64,000 nt of DNA, taken from contig CAKSQS010000010.1 of assembly GCA_934486705.1 (NCBI GenBank), positions 1-64,000 on the forward strand, in the 5' to 3' direction. The stretch's first letter is position 1; each line of letters starts with the position of its first letter. The notes beneath the pieces are model-generated. The model did not search any database, was not told the DNA's origin, and was given only the letters and a program-made list of their open reading frames with translations. This stretch comes from an uncultured Eubacteriales bacterium. GTDB taxonomy: Bacteria; Bacillota; Clostridia; Oscillospirales; Acutalibacteraceae. The translations under genes and the position numbers were made by a program. Shown here in pieces: positions 13,619 through 22,880 of the stretch.

Positions 13619-14758
13619 TCACTGTACGAATTGTTTATATAAATCTATCTGACCGTGGATCGCCGGCCAGCGCGAGGAATTTTTGAAGGTTACAACTATG
13701 TATTCGTTTTCGGTGGTATTGTTTTTACCGAACGACGCAATGCAAAAACCCGATTCGTTTACAAAGCCGGTTTTGCCGCCGACGATAGTTGCAGTTGCGG
13801 GTTCAGTGCCGTACATATAATTAAAGAGCGTAGCGCTCATAGGAAGCCCATCCGGGTGTTTATTTGTCGGATTGCTTCTATACTGATAAGTAGACAGGAT
13901 TTTACGGCAGATAGGATTTTGAATTGCGGTCTCCAATATTACAGCCATATCGTAAGCCGATGAATAATGATCCTTATCGAACAGTCCCGTAACGTTTGTA
14001 AAGTGGGTATTTTTAAGACCTAATTCCTTAACCTTTTTATTCATAAGCTCGACAAATTGAGCCTCGCCGCCGGAAATTTTGGTTGCGAGACCTACTGCGG
14101 CGTCTGCGCCCGACGGCAAAATAGTGCCGTAAAGCAGATCGGTCATTTTTATGACCTCGCCGCTCAAAAAGCCTGCGACCGTTGCCTCTGCAACATACAA
14201 AGGGTCTGTAATATCGGTTGTCATGGTAAAGGTATCGTCATAGCTTTTAATATTTTCCTGCGCGACCAAAAGGGTCATAATTTTTGTGGTGGACGCCGGA
14301 TAAAAACGCTCCTCGGCGTTACGCGCAGCTGTGACCTTATGAGTATTGAGATTGACAATAATTGCCGCTCCTGCATCATTTGAAGCGGGAATTTCAGCGG
14401 TATCATTATCGAATTTATAGGTTATTTTAGGCTCTGTCTGCTCACTTTGCCGTGCCGATAACGCTGCTTCGGACGAAATGTTATTATCGGTGTTTTTGGC
14501 TTTGTTTATGCGGCTTGTCCTGTGTGTGACGGCAGAAACCGTCACAGCGGTAATTGCTATAGCTGCAATTACTGCTATAATCGCTGCAGGACGAACTTTT
14601 ATAACCCTATAAAACGGGCTTTTACGCACTTTTTTACGGGTGTGCTTGCTGCCGTATGCGGAAGTATGCTTTTCTTCGACAATATTCGACGGAGAGGTGT
14701 TATCCGACAGCTGATTTTCAAGCTTTTTCATATATTCGCTGTAATCGCTTTGTGACAT
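13619..14758 (-). CDS. D-alanyl-D-alanine carboxypeptidase (DacF-like, S11 family)
   Basis: A 379-residue penicillin-binding carboxypeptidase that trims the terminal D-Ala of peptidoglycan stem peptides outside the membrane. The order is: 55-residue cytoplasmic tail, membrane anchor (residues about 57-78), linker, and S11 catalytic domain with Ser156-Thr-Thr-Lys159, a 'PSGADAA' second motif at about 215-221 (Asn of the usual SxN replaced by Ala) and Lys329-Thr-Gly. The N-terminal anchor replaces a signal peptide and the usual C-terminal helix. GGGAGG precedes the ATG at a good distance. It is transcribed leftward toward the mobile element and ends about 80 bases before hairpin copy 5. Family assignment is firm, precise substrate is not. 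Confidence 0.87.
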   Translation of the reverse strand: MSQSDYSEYMKKLENQLSDNTSPSNIVEEKHTSAYGSKHTRKKVRKSPFYRVIKVRPAAIIAVIAAIAITAVTVSAVTHRTSRINKAKNTDNNISSEAALSARQSEQTEPKITYKFDNDTAEIPASNDAGAAIIVNLNTHKVTAARNAEERFYPASTTKIMTLLVAQENIKSYDDTFTMTTDITDPLYVAEATVAGFLSGEVIKMTDLLYGTILPSGADAAVGLATKISGGEAQFVELMNKKVKELGLKNTHFTNVTGLFDKDHYSSAYDMAVILETAIQNPICRKILSTYQYRSNPTNKHPDGLPMSATLFNYMYGTEPATATIVGGKTGFVNESGFCIASFGKNNTTENEYIVVTFKNSSRWPAIHGQIDLYKQFVQ

Positions 14759-14815
14759 AATAACAACCTCCCCGAAAATGAAATAAAATTCAGTCTGTAG
14801 ATAAACTCAAAAAAT

Positions 14816-15017
14816 ATTTTTGCGGCGTTACCGCCGCATTTTCCGTTTTTTCGCTGACATGCGCGGCGAAAAAACACCTTATAAGCGAAAAATAGCTTTT
14901 AAAGCTATTTTTCAAGGGCGCTGGGGTGGTATTGGCGGGGATAGAGTGCAGTCAAAAATCTCTGATTTTTGCGAGCGACATTCCCGTCCATGAGCGTGTC
15001 GAAAAGTCGACACGCTC
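14816..15017. repeat. Dispersed repeat type III, copy A
   Basis: A 200-base non-coding block with GCGGCGTTACCGCCGC, CGCTGACATGCGCGGCG, CACCTTATAAGCGAAAAA, GGGGTGGTATTGGCGG, GTGCAGTCAAAAATCT and a terminal GAGCGTGTCGA/TCGACACGCTC hairpin, all in the same order as at 38001-38311. It fills the gap between the TPM gene's stop and the carboxypeptidase promoter region. Confidence 0.85.
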
Positions 15018-15018
15018 A

Positions 15019-15825
15019 TTAAAAACCTCTGCCGGCACCGCCGCCGCCGAATGAGCCGCCGCCACCGGAAAATCCTCCGCCCGAGAACCCGCCTCCGCTG
15101 CTGTGACCGCCGAACGAGCCGCCCGAAAAGCCACCGCCGCCGAATCCTCCAAATCCGCCCGGACCGCCGAACCAGAAAAATCTGCGGCGGCGACCGAATA
15201 TAAGTAAATACAGCAAAACTACCGCGATAAGCGCGACCCAAGAAACGGCTACCTTTGTAGAATAACCGTCCTCTTCGGAGTCGTCGATCGGCGTGTAGCC
15301 CTCCTCGGGTTCTTCGCCGTACTCAATATAAATTTCGTTTATAACGGCTTTGGTAATTTGCAGAATACCCTCGGAAAAATTATCGGCTTTCAAATATTCA
15401 AGCCCGTAGGTTTCGATTATGCGGTCTGCCTTAATATCGGGCAGCGCGCCCTCAAGCCCGTAGCCCACGGCAATATAAATCTGCCTTTCTTCAAGGGCGA
15501 AAAGAATTACAACGCCGTTATTCTTTTTCTTATCGCCTACTCCCCACTGTCTGCCGAGCCCCAAGGCATAATCGGCGGGCTCTTCCCCACCGAGATTTTT
15601 TGCAGCCACCACGACAGTTTGAGCCTTTGTTTTTTCATACAGCGCCGCCGCGCGGGAATAAATTTCATCCTCGGCGGATGAGTCTATAACGTCGGCGTAA
15701 TCGTTTATGAAAAAACGGTCGGTAGGCTCGGGGTATTTCTTTGCCGCTGCCGCGCCGATACCTGTAAGCACCAACAAAACGGCGGCGACGGCAATACTTA
15801 AAATTCTTTTCATAAGCTTAATCAA
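15019..15825 (-). CDS. TPM-domain (YgcG-like) membrane protein with Gly-rich tail
   Basis: A 268-residue exported protein: signal peptide (1-25), TPM domain ('FFINDYADVIDSSAEDEIYSRAAALYEKT' to 'EGALPDIKADRIIETYGL', about 35-160), a single membrane helix (about 193-212) and a striking C-terminal tail of GGGFSGG/GGSFGG repeats (about 218-268). TPM proteins act in repair or quality control of envelope proteins; in Firmicutes they travel with LemA, as here, the next gene upstream. The starts overlap by 8 bases. The catalytic nature of the TPM domain in this family is uncertain. Some of the tail may be low-complexity drift. Confidence 0.85.
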   Translation of the reverse strand: MIKLMKRILSIAVAAVLLVLTGIGAAAAKKYPEPTDRFFINDYADVIDSSAEDEIYSRAAALYEKTKAQTVVVAAKNLGGEEPADYALGLGRQWGVGDKKKNNGVVILFALEERQIYIAVGYGLEGALPDIKADRIIETYGLEYLKADNFSEGILQITKAVINEIYIEYGEEPEEGYTPIDDSEEDGYSTKVAVSWVALIAVVLLYLLIFGRRRRFFWFGGPGGFGGFGGGGFSGGSFGGHSSGGGFSGGGFSGGGGSFGGGGAGRGF

Positions 15826-16387
15826 AGCTTACCTGCGGAACGCTTTCGCTGCCTGCCTGCGCCTCGAAATATTCTACCTTTTCAAAGCCGAACATACCCG
15901 CGATAATGTTTTTCGGGAAGCGCCTTACGCTTGAATTATAGGACTTTGCGGCGTCGTTGTAGTCCTTGCGGGCAACGGCTATGCGGTTTTCCGAGCCTTC
16001 AAGCTCAACCTGCAACGCCTTGTAATTTTCGTTTGCTTTAAGGTCGGGGTAAGCTTCGGTTACGGCGTTTACCCAAACCGAAATTGCGCTGTCAAGCTGC
16101 TCGGCTGCCTTTGCCTGCTCGCCTGCGGTTTTAGCGCCCGAAACGGCAGAGCGCGCCTCGGTTACGGCGGTGTAGGTTTTCTGCTCATAATCGGAGTAGC
16201 CCTTTACGGTGTTTACAAAGTTCGGAATAAGGTCGGCTCTGCGCTGGAGCTGAACGGAAATTGTGGAATGTTTGTTTTCAACCTCCTCCTGCTGACTGAC
16301 AAGCCCGTTGTAGCTGCCGGCTATTATACCGATTATAATACCGATAACCGCCAAAACAGCTATAAGAATTGCTATACCTTTTTTCAT
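15818..16387 (-). CDS. lemA: LemA family protein
   Basis: A 189-residue protein with an N-terminal membrane anchor ('KKGIAILIAVLAVIGIIIG'), then the LemA helical bundle: 'YNGLVSQQEEVENKHSTISVQLQRRADLIPNFVNTVKGY' (residues about 27-65, quoted in part as QLQRRADLIPNFVNTVKGY) and 'VARKDYNDAAKSYNSSVRRFPKNIIAGMFGF' near the end. LemA proteins are thought to be surface or membrane scaffolds; paired TPM/LemA genes as here suggest a joint envelope function. The termination overlaps the TPM start. Family call is secure, function is not. Confidence 0.9.
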   Translation of the reverse strand: MKKGIAILIAVLAVIGIIIGIIAGSYNGLVSQQEEVENKHSTISVQLQRRADLIPNFVNTVKGYSDYEQKTYTAVTEARSAVSGAKTAGEQAKAAEQLDSAISVWVNAVTEAYPDLKANENYKALQVELEGSENRIAVARKDYNDAAKSYNSSVRRFPKNIIAGMFGFEKVEYFEAQAGSESVPQVSFD

Positions 16388-16407
16388 AAAAAATCTCTCC
16401 CTTTAAA

Positions 16408-16950
16408 TTATTTATCCCAGTTTGAAACTGCGTTTGCGCGATTTCTGACCTCGTTTTTCATTTTTTCAAGGTTTGGGGTAATATTGTTCTTTTCCTTAAA
16501 TAAGTCGCGGAATATAATGCAAGCGAATAACGCGTCTATAAGCAATACTATAATTAAAATCTCTTTTTTAAAAGTCGGTGTATCAAAAAGAGCATATAAA
16601 ACCGAAAATGCAATCATCAGCAAAATTTGTATAATCGCAAAAACAACAGAAGAAACAAAACCGCCTTTTTGCTCCACAGCGCACATATCTATATAGGTTT
16701 TGCCGCTGCGGCTTACCGCCTCTGCTCTTACATAGCTTGAACGGGGAATTGAGAGCGATGACCTGCCATCGGGAGCAGTAACAAAAATTTTACCCTTTTT
16801 ATCACAGTAAAACTCAATCCGTTTATCCGTGCTGTCGCTTTCGCGGCATACGCCGTTCATCTGCATAAGGCGCTCTATTGTTTCAGGCAGATCGGCAGAT
16901 ATTTCAATTGTTTCGGTATCGATTACTCTTTCACCGCGTCGCGGTTTCAT
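16408..16950 (-). CDS. Conserved-looking membrane protein of unknown function (180 aa)
   Basis: A 180-residue protein with an N-terminal soluble part of about 95 residues ('TIEISADLPETIERLMQMNGVC', 'RIEFYCDKKGKIFVTAPDGR') and two membrane helices (about 99-121 and 130-149), then a basic/helical end. It lies between LemA and the ClpE-like gene in the same direction and may share the envelope theme. Two cysteines in the soluble part ('NGVCRES', 'EFYCDK') are 15 residues apart. No family is recognised. Confidence 0.7.
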   Translation of the reverse strand: MKPRRGERVIDTETIEISADLPETIERLMQMNGVCRESDSTDKRIEFYCDKKGKIFVTAPDGRSSLSIPRSSYVRAEAVSRSGKTYIDMCAVEQKGGFVSSVVFAIIQILLMIAFSVLYALFDTPTFKKEILIIVLLIDALFACIIFRDLFKEKNNITPNLEKMKNEVRNRANAVSNWDK

Positions 16951-16971
16951 ATAAACCTCCGATAGATAGCA

Positions 16972-19275
16972 TTATTTTGAATATTCGACATCTATTTTAA
17001 TATCGGGTGCGGCGGTGCAGTTAAGCGATTTTATGCTGCCCTCGCCGTTATCGACGATAATATCTACAAGCTTATTCTCAATTTCGCGGCGAATGGTATT
17101 TCTGAGTTCCCTCGCCCCGCGCTTGCCGTTGCCGCATTTCTCGGCAAGATATGTGCAAACGCCGGTATCAAATTTAAAATCGATAAGCCGCTCTGAAAGC
17201 GAGGTTTTAAGCTCGTTTAACATAAGCTCTGCGATTTTAGCAAGCGATTCGGGGGTTAAGGGTAAAAATACCACTATTTCATCCACACGCGCTATAAACT
17301 CGGGGCGTAAAAAGCTTTCAAGCGCTTTAAGCGCCTTTTCTTTGGACGCGTCCGCCTGTGTTTTGCCGAAACCGAGCAGGTTTTCGCTGCGGTCGCTGCC
17401 CGCGTTTGAGGTCATAACGATTATGGTGTTTTCAAAGTTCACGGTTCTGCCCTGCGCGTCGGTAATTCTGCCGTCGTCAAGAATTTGCAGTAAGACGTTC
17501 AGCACGTCGGGATGGGCTTTTTCGATTTCGTCAAACAGCACCACCGAATAGGGCTTTCTGCGCACCTTTTCGGTGAGCTGACCTGCCTCGTCATACCCGA
17601 CGTATCCGGGCGGCGCGCCTATTATGCGGGAAACCGAGTGCTTCTCCATAAATTCCGACATATCAAGGCGGATGAGCGTTTCGGGCGTATCAAAAAGCTG
17701 CTCGGACAGCACCTTTACAAGTTCGGTTTTACCGACGCCCGTAGGTCCTACGAAAATAAAGGAGGCTGGGCGGTGCAGATTGTTTGTGTGAATACGCGAG
17801 CGCTTAACGGCGGCGGCGACAAGCCTTGTTGCCTCCTCCTGCCCTATTATGCGCTTATTTAGCGCGTCTTCAAGCCCTGCTAACTTTTTAAGGTCGCTTT
17901 CCTGCACCTTTGAGGCGGGAATACCCGTCCATAACTCAATAACCTTTGCAATATCAGCGTCGGTGACGGTGCAATCGGACGCTGGCTCGTAAAGCCCTGC
18001 CGCAATATTTTTATATTTTTCTATTTTCACCCTTACCATTGCCTGTTTTTCGTAGTCGGGGTGTTCAACGTCGCTTTCGAGTTCTTCCAATTGGTCGTTA
18101 TATTCGGCAAGCTTTTTGTTAGCGTTGTAAAGCTCGTCTACCGCCTTGTTTGCAAGGCTGGCGCAGGCGCACGCCTCGTCCAAAAGGTCAATAGCCTTAT
18201 CGGGCAGATACCTGTCGGTAACATAGCGCTCGGATAAAAGCACAGCTTTTTTAATAATTTCATCGGGAATTTTAACGCCGTGAAAGCCCTCGTAATAGCC
18301 TTTAACGCCCATAAGCACCTTTTCGGTTTCGGCAACCGACGGTTCTTCAACCGTAACGGGCTGAAAGCGGCGTTCAAGCGCGGCGTCCTTTTCGATATAC
18401 TTGCGGTATTCCTTAAAGGTGGTAGCGCCTATAACCTGAATTTCACCGCGTGAAAGTGCGGGCTTTAAGATATTTGCGGCGTTCATTGAGCCTTCGGCCG
18501 AGTCCCCCGCGCCTACCAAGTTATGAATTTCATCGATAAACAGAATGATATTTCCCGCGTCTTTAATTTCATCCACCAAGCCCTTAACGCGGCTTTCAAA
18601 CTGACCCCTGAACTGCGTGCCCGCAACAAGCCCCGTTAAATCGAGCAGATAAATCTCTTTATCCAAAAGCCTTGCGGGGGCGCTGCCCTCGGCAATTTTA
18701 ATTGCAAGCCCCTCGGCAATGGCGGTTTTACCCACGCCGGGTTCGCCTATTAAACAGGGGTTATTTTTGGTGCGGCGGGATAGGATTTGAATTGTGCGGT
18801 AAAGCTCCTTATCTCTGCCGATGATTCTGTCAAGCTTGCCTTCGCGCGCGCGTTCGGTAAGGTTGGTGCAGTATTGCTCTGTAAAGCGGCGGCGCTTTTT
18901 CTTAGGCTTTTTATCGGTTTCGCCCTTAACGTCGGATTTTTTGTCCTCGGTCTTTTTATCCTCTCCGCCCGAAAAGCCGAAAATCTTGTTTAAAAACGGT
19001 ATGGCGGGGGCTGTGCCCAAATCAAACGTTTCGTCGTTGAGGGATTCGTCGTCTATACCCTCACCGTCGGGCGAAATAATATCCATAAATTGCTCGCTCA
19101 TGGCGGCAATGTCTTCATCGGTAATATCCATTTTTTTCAGCATATCGTCAATAGGCTTTATGCCGAGCTCCTTTGCGCAAACAAGGCAAAGTCCGTCCGG
19201 TTCGGAATTGGTATCCGCCGCGTTGGCGACAAACACAACCGCCGGGCGTTTTTTACATCTTGAACAAAGCTTCAT
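16972..19275 (-). CDS. clpE: ClpE-like AAA+ protease ATPase subunit with N-terminal zinc finger
   Basis: A 767-residue Clp/Hsp100 unfoldase that would feed proteins to ClpP. It begins with a four-cysteine zinc motif (Cys4, Cys7, Cys30, Cys33) typical of ClpE rather than ClpC. AAA-1 contains '[13 protein letters not shown]' and '[14 protein letters not shown]'; a middle coiled segment (about 400-445) holds '[18 protein letters not shown]'; AAA-2 contains '[15 protein letters not shown]', '[12 protein letters not shown]' and sensor residues. An IGL/IGF-like ClpP contact is represented by '[10 protein letters not shown]' near 640. No ClpN repeats and no McsB gene nearby. No CIRCE or CtsR operator was identified. 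Confidence 0.9.
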   Translation of the reverse strand: MKLCSRCKKRPAVVFVANAADTNSEPDGLCLVCAKELGIKPIDDMLKKMDITDEDIAAMSEQFMDIISPDGEGIDDESLNDETFDLGTAPAIPFLNKIFGFSGGEDKKTEDKKSDVKGETDKKPKKKRRRFTEQYCTNLTERAREGKLDRIIGRDKELYRTIQILSRRTKNNPCLIGEPGVGKTAIAEGLAIKIAEGSAPARLLDKEIYLLDLTGLVAGTQFRGQFESRVKGLVDEIKDAGNIILFIDEIHNLVGAGDSAEGSMNAANILKPALSRGEIQVIGATTFKEYRKYIEKDAALERRFQPVTVEEPSVAETEKVLMGVKGYYEGFHGVKIPDEIIKKAVLLSERYVTDRYLPDKAIDLLDEACACASLANKAVDELYNANKKLAEYNDQLEELESDVEHPDYEKQAMVRVKIEKYKNIAAGLYEPASDCTVTDADIAKVIELWTGIPASKVQESDLKKLAGLEDALNKRIIGQEEATRLVAAAVKRSRIHTNNLHRPASFIFVGPTGVGKTELVKVLSEQLFDTPETLIRLDMSEFMEKHSVSRIIGAPPGYVGYDEAGQLTEKVRRKPYSVVLFDEIEKAHPDVLNVLLQILDDGRITDAQGRTVNFENTIIVMTSNAGSDRSENLLGFGKTQADASKEKALKALESFLRPEFIARVDEIVVFLPLTPESLAKIAELMLNELKTSLSERLIDFKFDTGVCTYLAEKCGNGKRGARELRNTIRREIENKLVDIIVDNGEGSIKSLNCTAAPDIKIDVEYSK

Positions 19276-19312
19276 TTCAGTTCTCCGTTTCGTTATTCTG
19301 GCGTAATATGGC

Positions 19313-19999
19313 TTACGACAACAAATTTAAGGAAAAATGCGTGAAAAACCACGATTTTTCCATTGCCTCGGTTTTAAAAATCAGAAATCCGCCGTTTGTA
19401 AGCGGGACTATAAGCGAAATTATAAGGCAGAAAAGCATTGCAATTATTATTCCCTTTGGAATGCCTACAATACCGCCGAGTATTCTGTTAAGCTTTCCTA
19501 CAATACTGAACGAGAATACGCCGTTTAAGAATTTCGCGAGTATTTTTACAAGGAAAATAAGTATTACCATTATAATTATGCCGTACAATACCGCAAGCAG
19601 CTTTGCAACTATGGGCTTTACAACGCCCTGCGAGGCGGCTTTTGCCGCGCTTTCGGCGCCGCTGCCCATATTGTCGTTAATGCTCTTGTTTATGCTCTCC
19701 TTTGAAAAGCCCGCGCTTTCGGAGTGCTTTCTGATAAATTCGGGCAGAGCGTTCCAAGTCTCGTCGGTGATTTGGGTAACGCTGTCCCCCGTCGCCTTGC
19801 TTACCGAGGAAACTATAGGCGGTTCTATTATTTTATCATATGTAAGGCTTGCTAATGGTGTACTTATTGTAAACGTTATGAAAATTGCGGCAATAAATCC
19901 CACCAATTCAATAGCCACGCGCACAAAGCCGCGCCTTGCCGAAATTAAAGCCACCGCTGCTATAATTGCCAAAACAATAAGGTCAAGTAAATAATTCAT
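19313..19999 (-). CDS. cvpA: CvpA family membrane protein
   Basis: A 228-residue integral membrane protein with an N-terminal helix pair ('LLDLIVLAIIAAVALISARRGFVRVAIELVGFIAAIFITF', residues 3-43, quoted here as IDs LLDLIVLAIIAAV and VGFIAAIFITF) and a C-terminal helix pair (about 128-150 and 170-195). The 'ARRGFVR' turn between the first helices is diagnostic of the CvpA/colicin V production family. Its role in Firmicutes is unclear (membrane homeostasis, biofilm). It is in the leftward run between clpE and the DUF5711-like gene. No promoter stands out. Confidence 0.85.
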   Translation of the reverse strand: MNYLLDLIVLAIIAAVALISARRGFVRVAIELVGFIAAIFITFTISTPLASLTYDKIIEPPIVSSVSKATGDSVTQITDETWNALPEFIRKHSESAGFSKESINKSINDNMGSGAESAAKAASQGVVKPIVAKLLAVLYGIIIMVILIFLVKILAKFLNGVFSFSIVGKLNRILGGIVGIPKGIIIAMLFCLIISLIVPLTNGGFLIFKTEAMEKSWFFTHFSLNLLS

Positions 20000-20014
20000 A
20001 CTGTTTTCTCCTCT

Positions 20015-21319
20015 TTATTTTTGTTCAAGCTGAATTTTATCAATGCGGTTATCGGTAATTACCGCCGCCAATGTTCTGCCGAGCGGCGCTATATTTACCC
20101 CGCCGAATCCGCACTCGGCTTTGCGCAAAAGCTTGCCGTCGCTGCCGTACAGAAAAACCTCGGTATCACTGATACAATAAATATGCCCGCCCGATACCGC
20201 AATATCACTTACAGTTCCCTTAAAATCAAATTCTTTTTTCAGCTGACCCTTTGTGCCGAAAAGCGCTATTCGGTTATCGGCGCGGTCGCTTTCGCGGTTA
20301 AAAACGGCAACCGTGCCGCCCGACCCCGGGCGCAGACGGGATAACGTGTAGTCGTTTTTATATTCATTGGTATTTTTTCCGGACCAGTCGGTAAAATAAA
20401 GTCGGTTTTCGGTTGCGGCAATAAACCCCGCACGGTGAAAGCTTTCAAGGGTTATTATCGGTCCGCCCTCAATATTTACGGTGGAAACAGGGTTTGCCGA
20501 CTCAAAATTTAAAATGCATATCTTTGAATTAAACTTACCGTTCGCCGCATTAAACGCCGTTATTGCAATTTTTTTGCCGCTCGGCGCTATTACCGCATTG
20601 TTCACCGTATCGGCTGAGGAATACCACGTGTATATCTTTTTGCCGCCCTTTGAATAAACGGTTACTACCGACGCATAGGATTCAGAACGGGTTATTACGG
20701 CGTATACGCCCGAATCGGATATTGCGGCGTTAATAATTTCAGACTCTGTTTTAATGCTGCCCTTGAGCTCGTGCAAATTATAAATATACGCCTCGTTTCC
20801 GCCTTGGTCGAACACCATTGCTCTGGTAGCCGAGGTCTTTAATACGGGGCTTTCAAAGCCGTGCGAGTGCGAGTATATCTCCTTGCCGCCGTTTGTAAAG
20901 GCGTTAAGGCGGGTATCTGTTAAAACATAGTAATACGAGCCGCGCGACACCGCGTTGAGCGTATCGGTGCTTTCAAGGTTTATCGGGTACGAGCCGCTGC
21001 CTATAATTGCGGCAAGGTTTTCAAGATTTTCCGCTATGCCTACGGGTAAAATTATGTGTATAACCGTTAAAACAAGGGCAGCGACAGCCGCTGCGGAAAC
21101 AAAAATTTTGGTTTTCCGCCGTCTTTCAAGCTTTTTGCCGTTTACAACGCGCAGCGGTATTTCGTTCTTTTCTTCACTTGTCGTTTTTTCGGTCTTTTTG
21201 CCGCGCCTTTCGGTTGGGGACATTTTTATGTTTTCGTCGCTTACAATAGGCGTTTTTTTGCGGCGCGGCGCCGGCTTAAAGCGGTTTACCCGCTTTTTTC
21301 TGTATTCAGGCATTTTCAT
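20015..21319 (-). CDS. DUF5711-like membrane protein with beta-propeller ectodomain
   Basis: A 434-residue protein with a strongly basic cytoplasmic tail of about 95 residues ('RKKRVNRFKPAPRRKK'), one membrane helix (about 85-108) and an extracellular domain of repeating 6-strand blades ('YYYVLTDTRLNAFTNGG', 'VYAVITRSESYASVVTVYSKGG', 'IYCISDTEVFLYGSDGK'), i.e. a WD40/PQQ-like propeller. This arrangement matches DUF5711 proteins of Clostridia. ATG 21319 overlaps the truA end and has GGGGG just before it; longer in-frame sequence upstream is truA in another frame. Function unknown; perhaps a sensor or adhesion scaffold. Confidence 0.75.
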   Translation of the reverse strand: MKMPEYRKKRVNRFKPAPRRKKTPIVSDENIKMSPTERRGKKTEKTTSEEKNEIPLRVVNGKKLERRRKTKIFVSAAAVAALVLTVIHIILPVGIAENLENLAAIIGSGSYPINLESTDTLNAVSRGSYYYVLTDTRLNAFTNGGKEIYSHSHGFESPVLKTSATRAMVFDQGGNEAYIYNLHELKGSIKTESEIINAAISDSGVYAVITRSESYASVVTVYSKGGKKIYTWYSSADTVNNAVIAPSGKKIAITAFNAANGKFNSKICILNFESANPVSTVNIEGGPIITLESFHRAGFIAATENRLYFTDWSGKNTNEYKNDYTLSRLRPGSGGTVAVFNRESDRADNRIALFGTKGQLKKEFDFKGTVSDIAVSGGHIYCISDTEVFLYGSDGKLLRKAECGFGGVNIAPLGRTLAAVITDNRIDKIQLEQK

Positions 21320-22058
21320 CCCCCGGATATATGATTTTTTCAAGAAATAAGCCCTGCGGCGGCGCGGTTTTGCCCGCAAGCGTGCGTTTTTTTTCCTCAA
21401 AAATACGGCTGTCTTGCGGTAATAAACACCGCCCGTCTGATATTGCAACAGCCGTTCCCGCAATTATACGCACCATATTGTAAAGAAAGCCGCCAGCAGT
21501 GATTTTAAGTATTACCATATCTCCCTGCCGCTCCGCTTTGCAAAAGCTGACGCGCCGCACGGTATCCTCTACCGACCTGCCCGAAGAAGAAAAAGCGTAA
21601 AAATCGTGCTCGCCCGTAATCTGTTCGCAAAAGCGGTTGATTTTTTCCAAATCGAGCGGTCTTTCAATCTGCCAGGAATAGCGCGATAAAAACGGATCTC
21701 TGCGGGAGCTGTTCAAAATATAATACGCGTAGGTCTTGCCACACGCATTATACCGCGCGTGGAAGTCATTTGCAACTTTTTTTACGTTTTTCACCGCAAT
21801 ATCGGGCGGCAAAAGGGAATCAAGCCCCCTTAAAAAGGCGTTTTCGGGGAATTTTTCCTCGCAATCGAAATGGCAGCAAAACTCCCGCGCGTGAACGCCT
21901 GCGTCGGTGCGGCTGCACCCCGTGACTGCGGGGCGCTCACCGAGCAGCTTTTCAAGCGCGTTTTGCAGCGTTTCCTGCACGGTTATGCCGTTAGGCTGCA
22001 CCTGCCAGCCGTGAAACGCCGTGCCGTCATATGCAATTGTAAGCAGCATTCGTTTCAC
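21306..22058 (-). CDS. truA: tRNA pseudouridine(38-40) synthase
   Basis: A 250-residue enzyme that converts uridines 38-40 in the anticodon stem to pseudouridine. The catalytic aspartate lies in 'CSRTDAGVHAREF' (Asp about 52), followed by 'RYNACGKTYAYYIL' and 'AGGFLYNMVRIIAGT', all TruA hallmarks. It follows ecfT, as in Bacillus and most Firmicutes (ecfA1-ecfA2-ecfT-truA), and its 3' end overlaps the next gene. Length is typical. Confidence is high. Confidence 0.96.
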   Translation of the reverse strand: MKRMLLTIAYDGTAFHGWQVQPNGITVQETLQNALEKLLGERPAVTGCSRTDAGVHAREFCCHFDCEEKFPENAFLRGLDSLLPPDIAVKNVKKVANDFHARYNACGKTYAYYILNSSRRDPFLSRYSWQIERPLDLEKINRFCEQITGEHDFYAFSSSGRSVEDTVRRVSFCKAERQGDMVILKITAGGFLYNMVRIIAGTAVAISDGRCLLPQDSRIFEEKKRTLAGKTAPPQGLFLEKIIYPGDENA

Positions 22059-22073
22059 AGCTGTCTTACCTTT

Positions 22074-22880
22074 CTATAAAAGTATATTAAGGGCTATTAC
22101 TCCGCCGCACATAGCGACGGATATAAGCGATACCCAAAGGTCGCAGGATTTAAGGTGTATTTGCTTCATACGGGTTCTGCCGTCGCCGCCGTTGTAGCAG
22201 CGGCACTCCATAGCCTCGGCAAGCTCATAAGCCCTGCGCACCGCCGATATTAAAAGCGGTATTAAAATCGGTATAAGGGCTTTCACTCTGTCTTTAAGCT
22301 TTCCGTTTTCAAGGTCTGCGCCGCGTGCCTTTTGCGCGTTCATTATCTTTTCCGCCTCTTCTATAAGCGTGGGTATAAATCTTAAAGCAATGGTCATCAT
22401 CATAGCAAGGGTATGCACCGCGTTTTTAAGCCCTATAAATTTAAGGGGCGAAAGTAAGCTTTCAATAGCGTCGGTCAAATCGTTCGGCGTTGTGGTGTAG
22501 GTAAGCGCCCCGCTTATGAATATAAGCATTATAATACGCGCCGCCATAAAGAGTGCGCGGTAAATGCCGCCCGTGGTAACAGTCAGCCGCCAAAGACGTA
22601 TAAGCGTTTCGCCCTCGCCGTAGAAAACATTTATAATCGCCGTGAAAATAAGCACGGGCAAAATAGCCTTTATGTTTTTTAGGTAAAGCCGCAGCGGCAC
22701 GCGGGAAATAAGCATAACCGCAAGGACAGATACCCCCGCAAAGGCAAGCGCAAAGGCGTTTTTCGCTAAAAATACAAATACTATAAACAGTATCATAAGC
22801 AGAATTTTAACGCGCGGGTCGGTTCTGTGAATTACCGAGCGCCCCTCATAATACTGACCGAAAGTAATATCCTTAAGCAT
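22074..22880 (-). CDS. ecfT: ECF transporter transmembrane subunit EcfT
   Basis: A 268-residue T component of the energy-coupling factor vitamin transporter. Membrane helices lie at roughly 28-45, 47-62, 68-88, 107-127 and at the C-terminal end. The coupling helices carry the conserved AxARG-type motif in 'QKARGADLENGKLKDR' (about 188-203) that contacts the ATPases. The start overlaps ecfA2 by 8 bases. No S component (substrate-specific) gene is in the window, so this is a shared module serving S proteins encoded elsewhere. Confidence 0.94.
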   Translation of the reverse strand: MLKDITFGQYYEGRSVIHRTDPRVKILLMILFIVFVFLAKNAFALAFAGVSVLAVMLISRVPLRLYLKNIKAILPVLIFTAIINVFYGEGETLIRLWRLTVTTGGIYRALFMAARIIMLIFISGALTYTTTPNDLTDAIESLLSPLKFIGLKNAVHTLAMMMTIALRFIPTLIEEAEKIMNAQKARGADLENGKLKDRVKALIPILIPLLISAVRRAYELAEAMECRCYNGGDGRTRMKQIHLKSCDLWVSLISVAMCGGVIALNILL

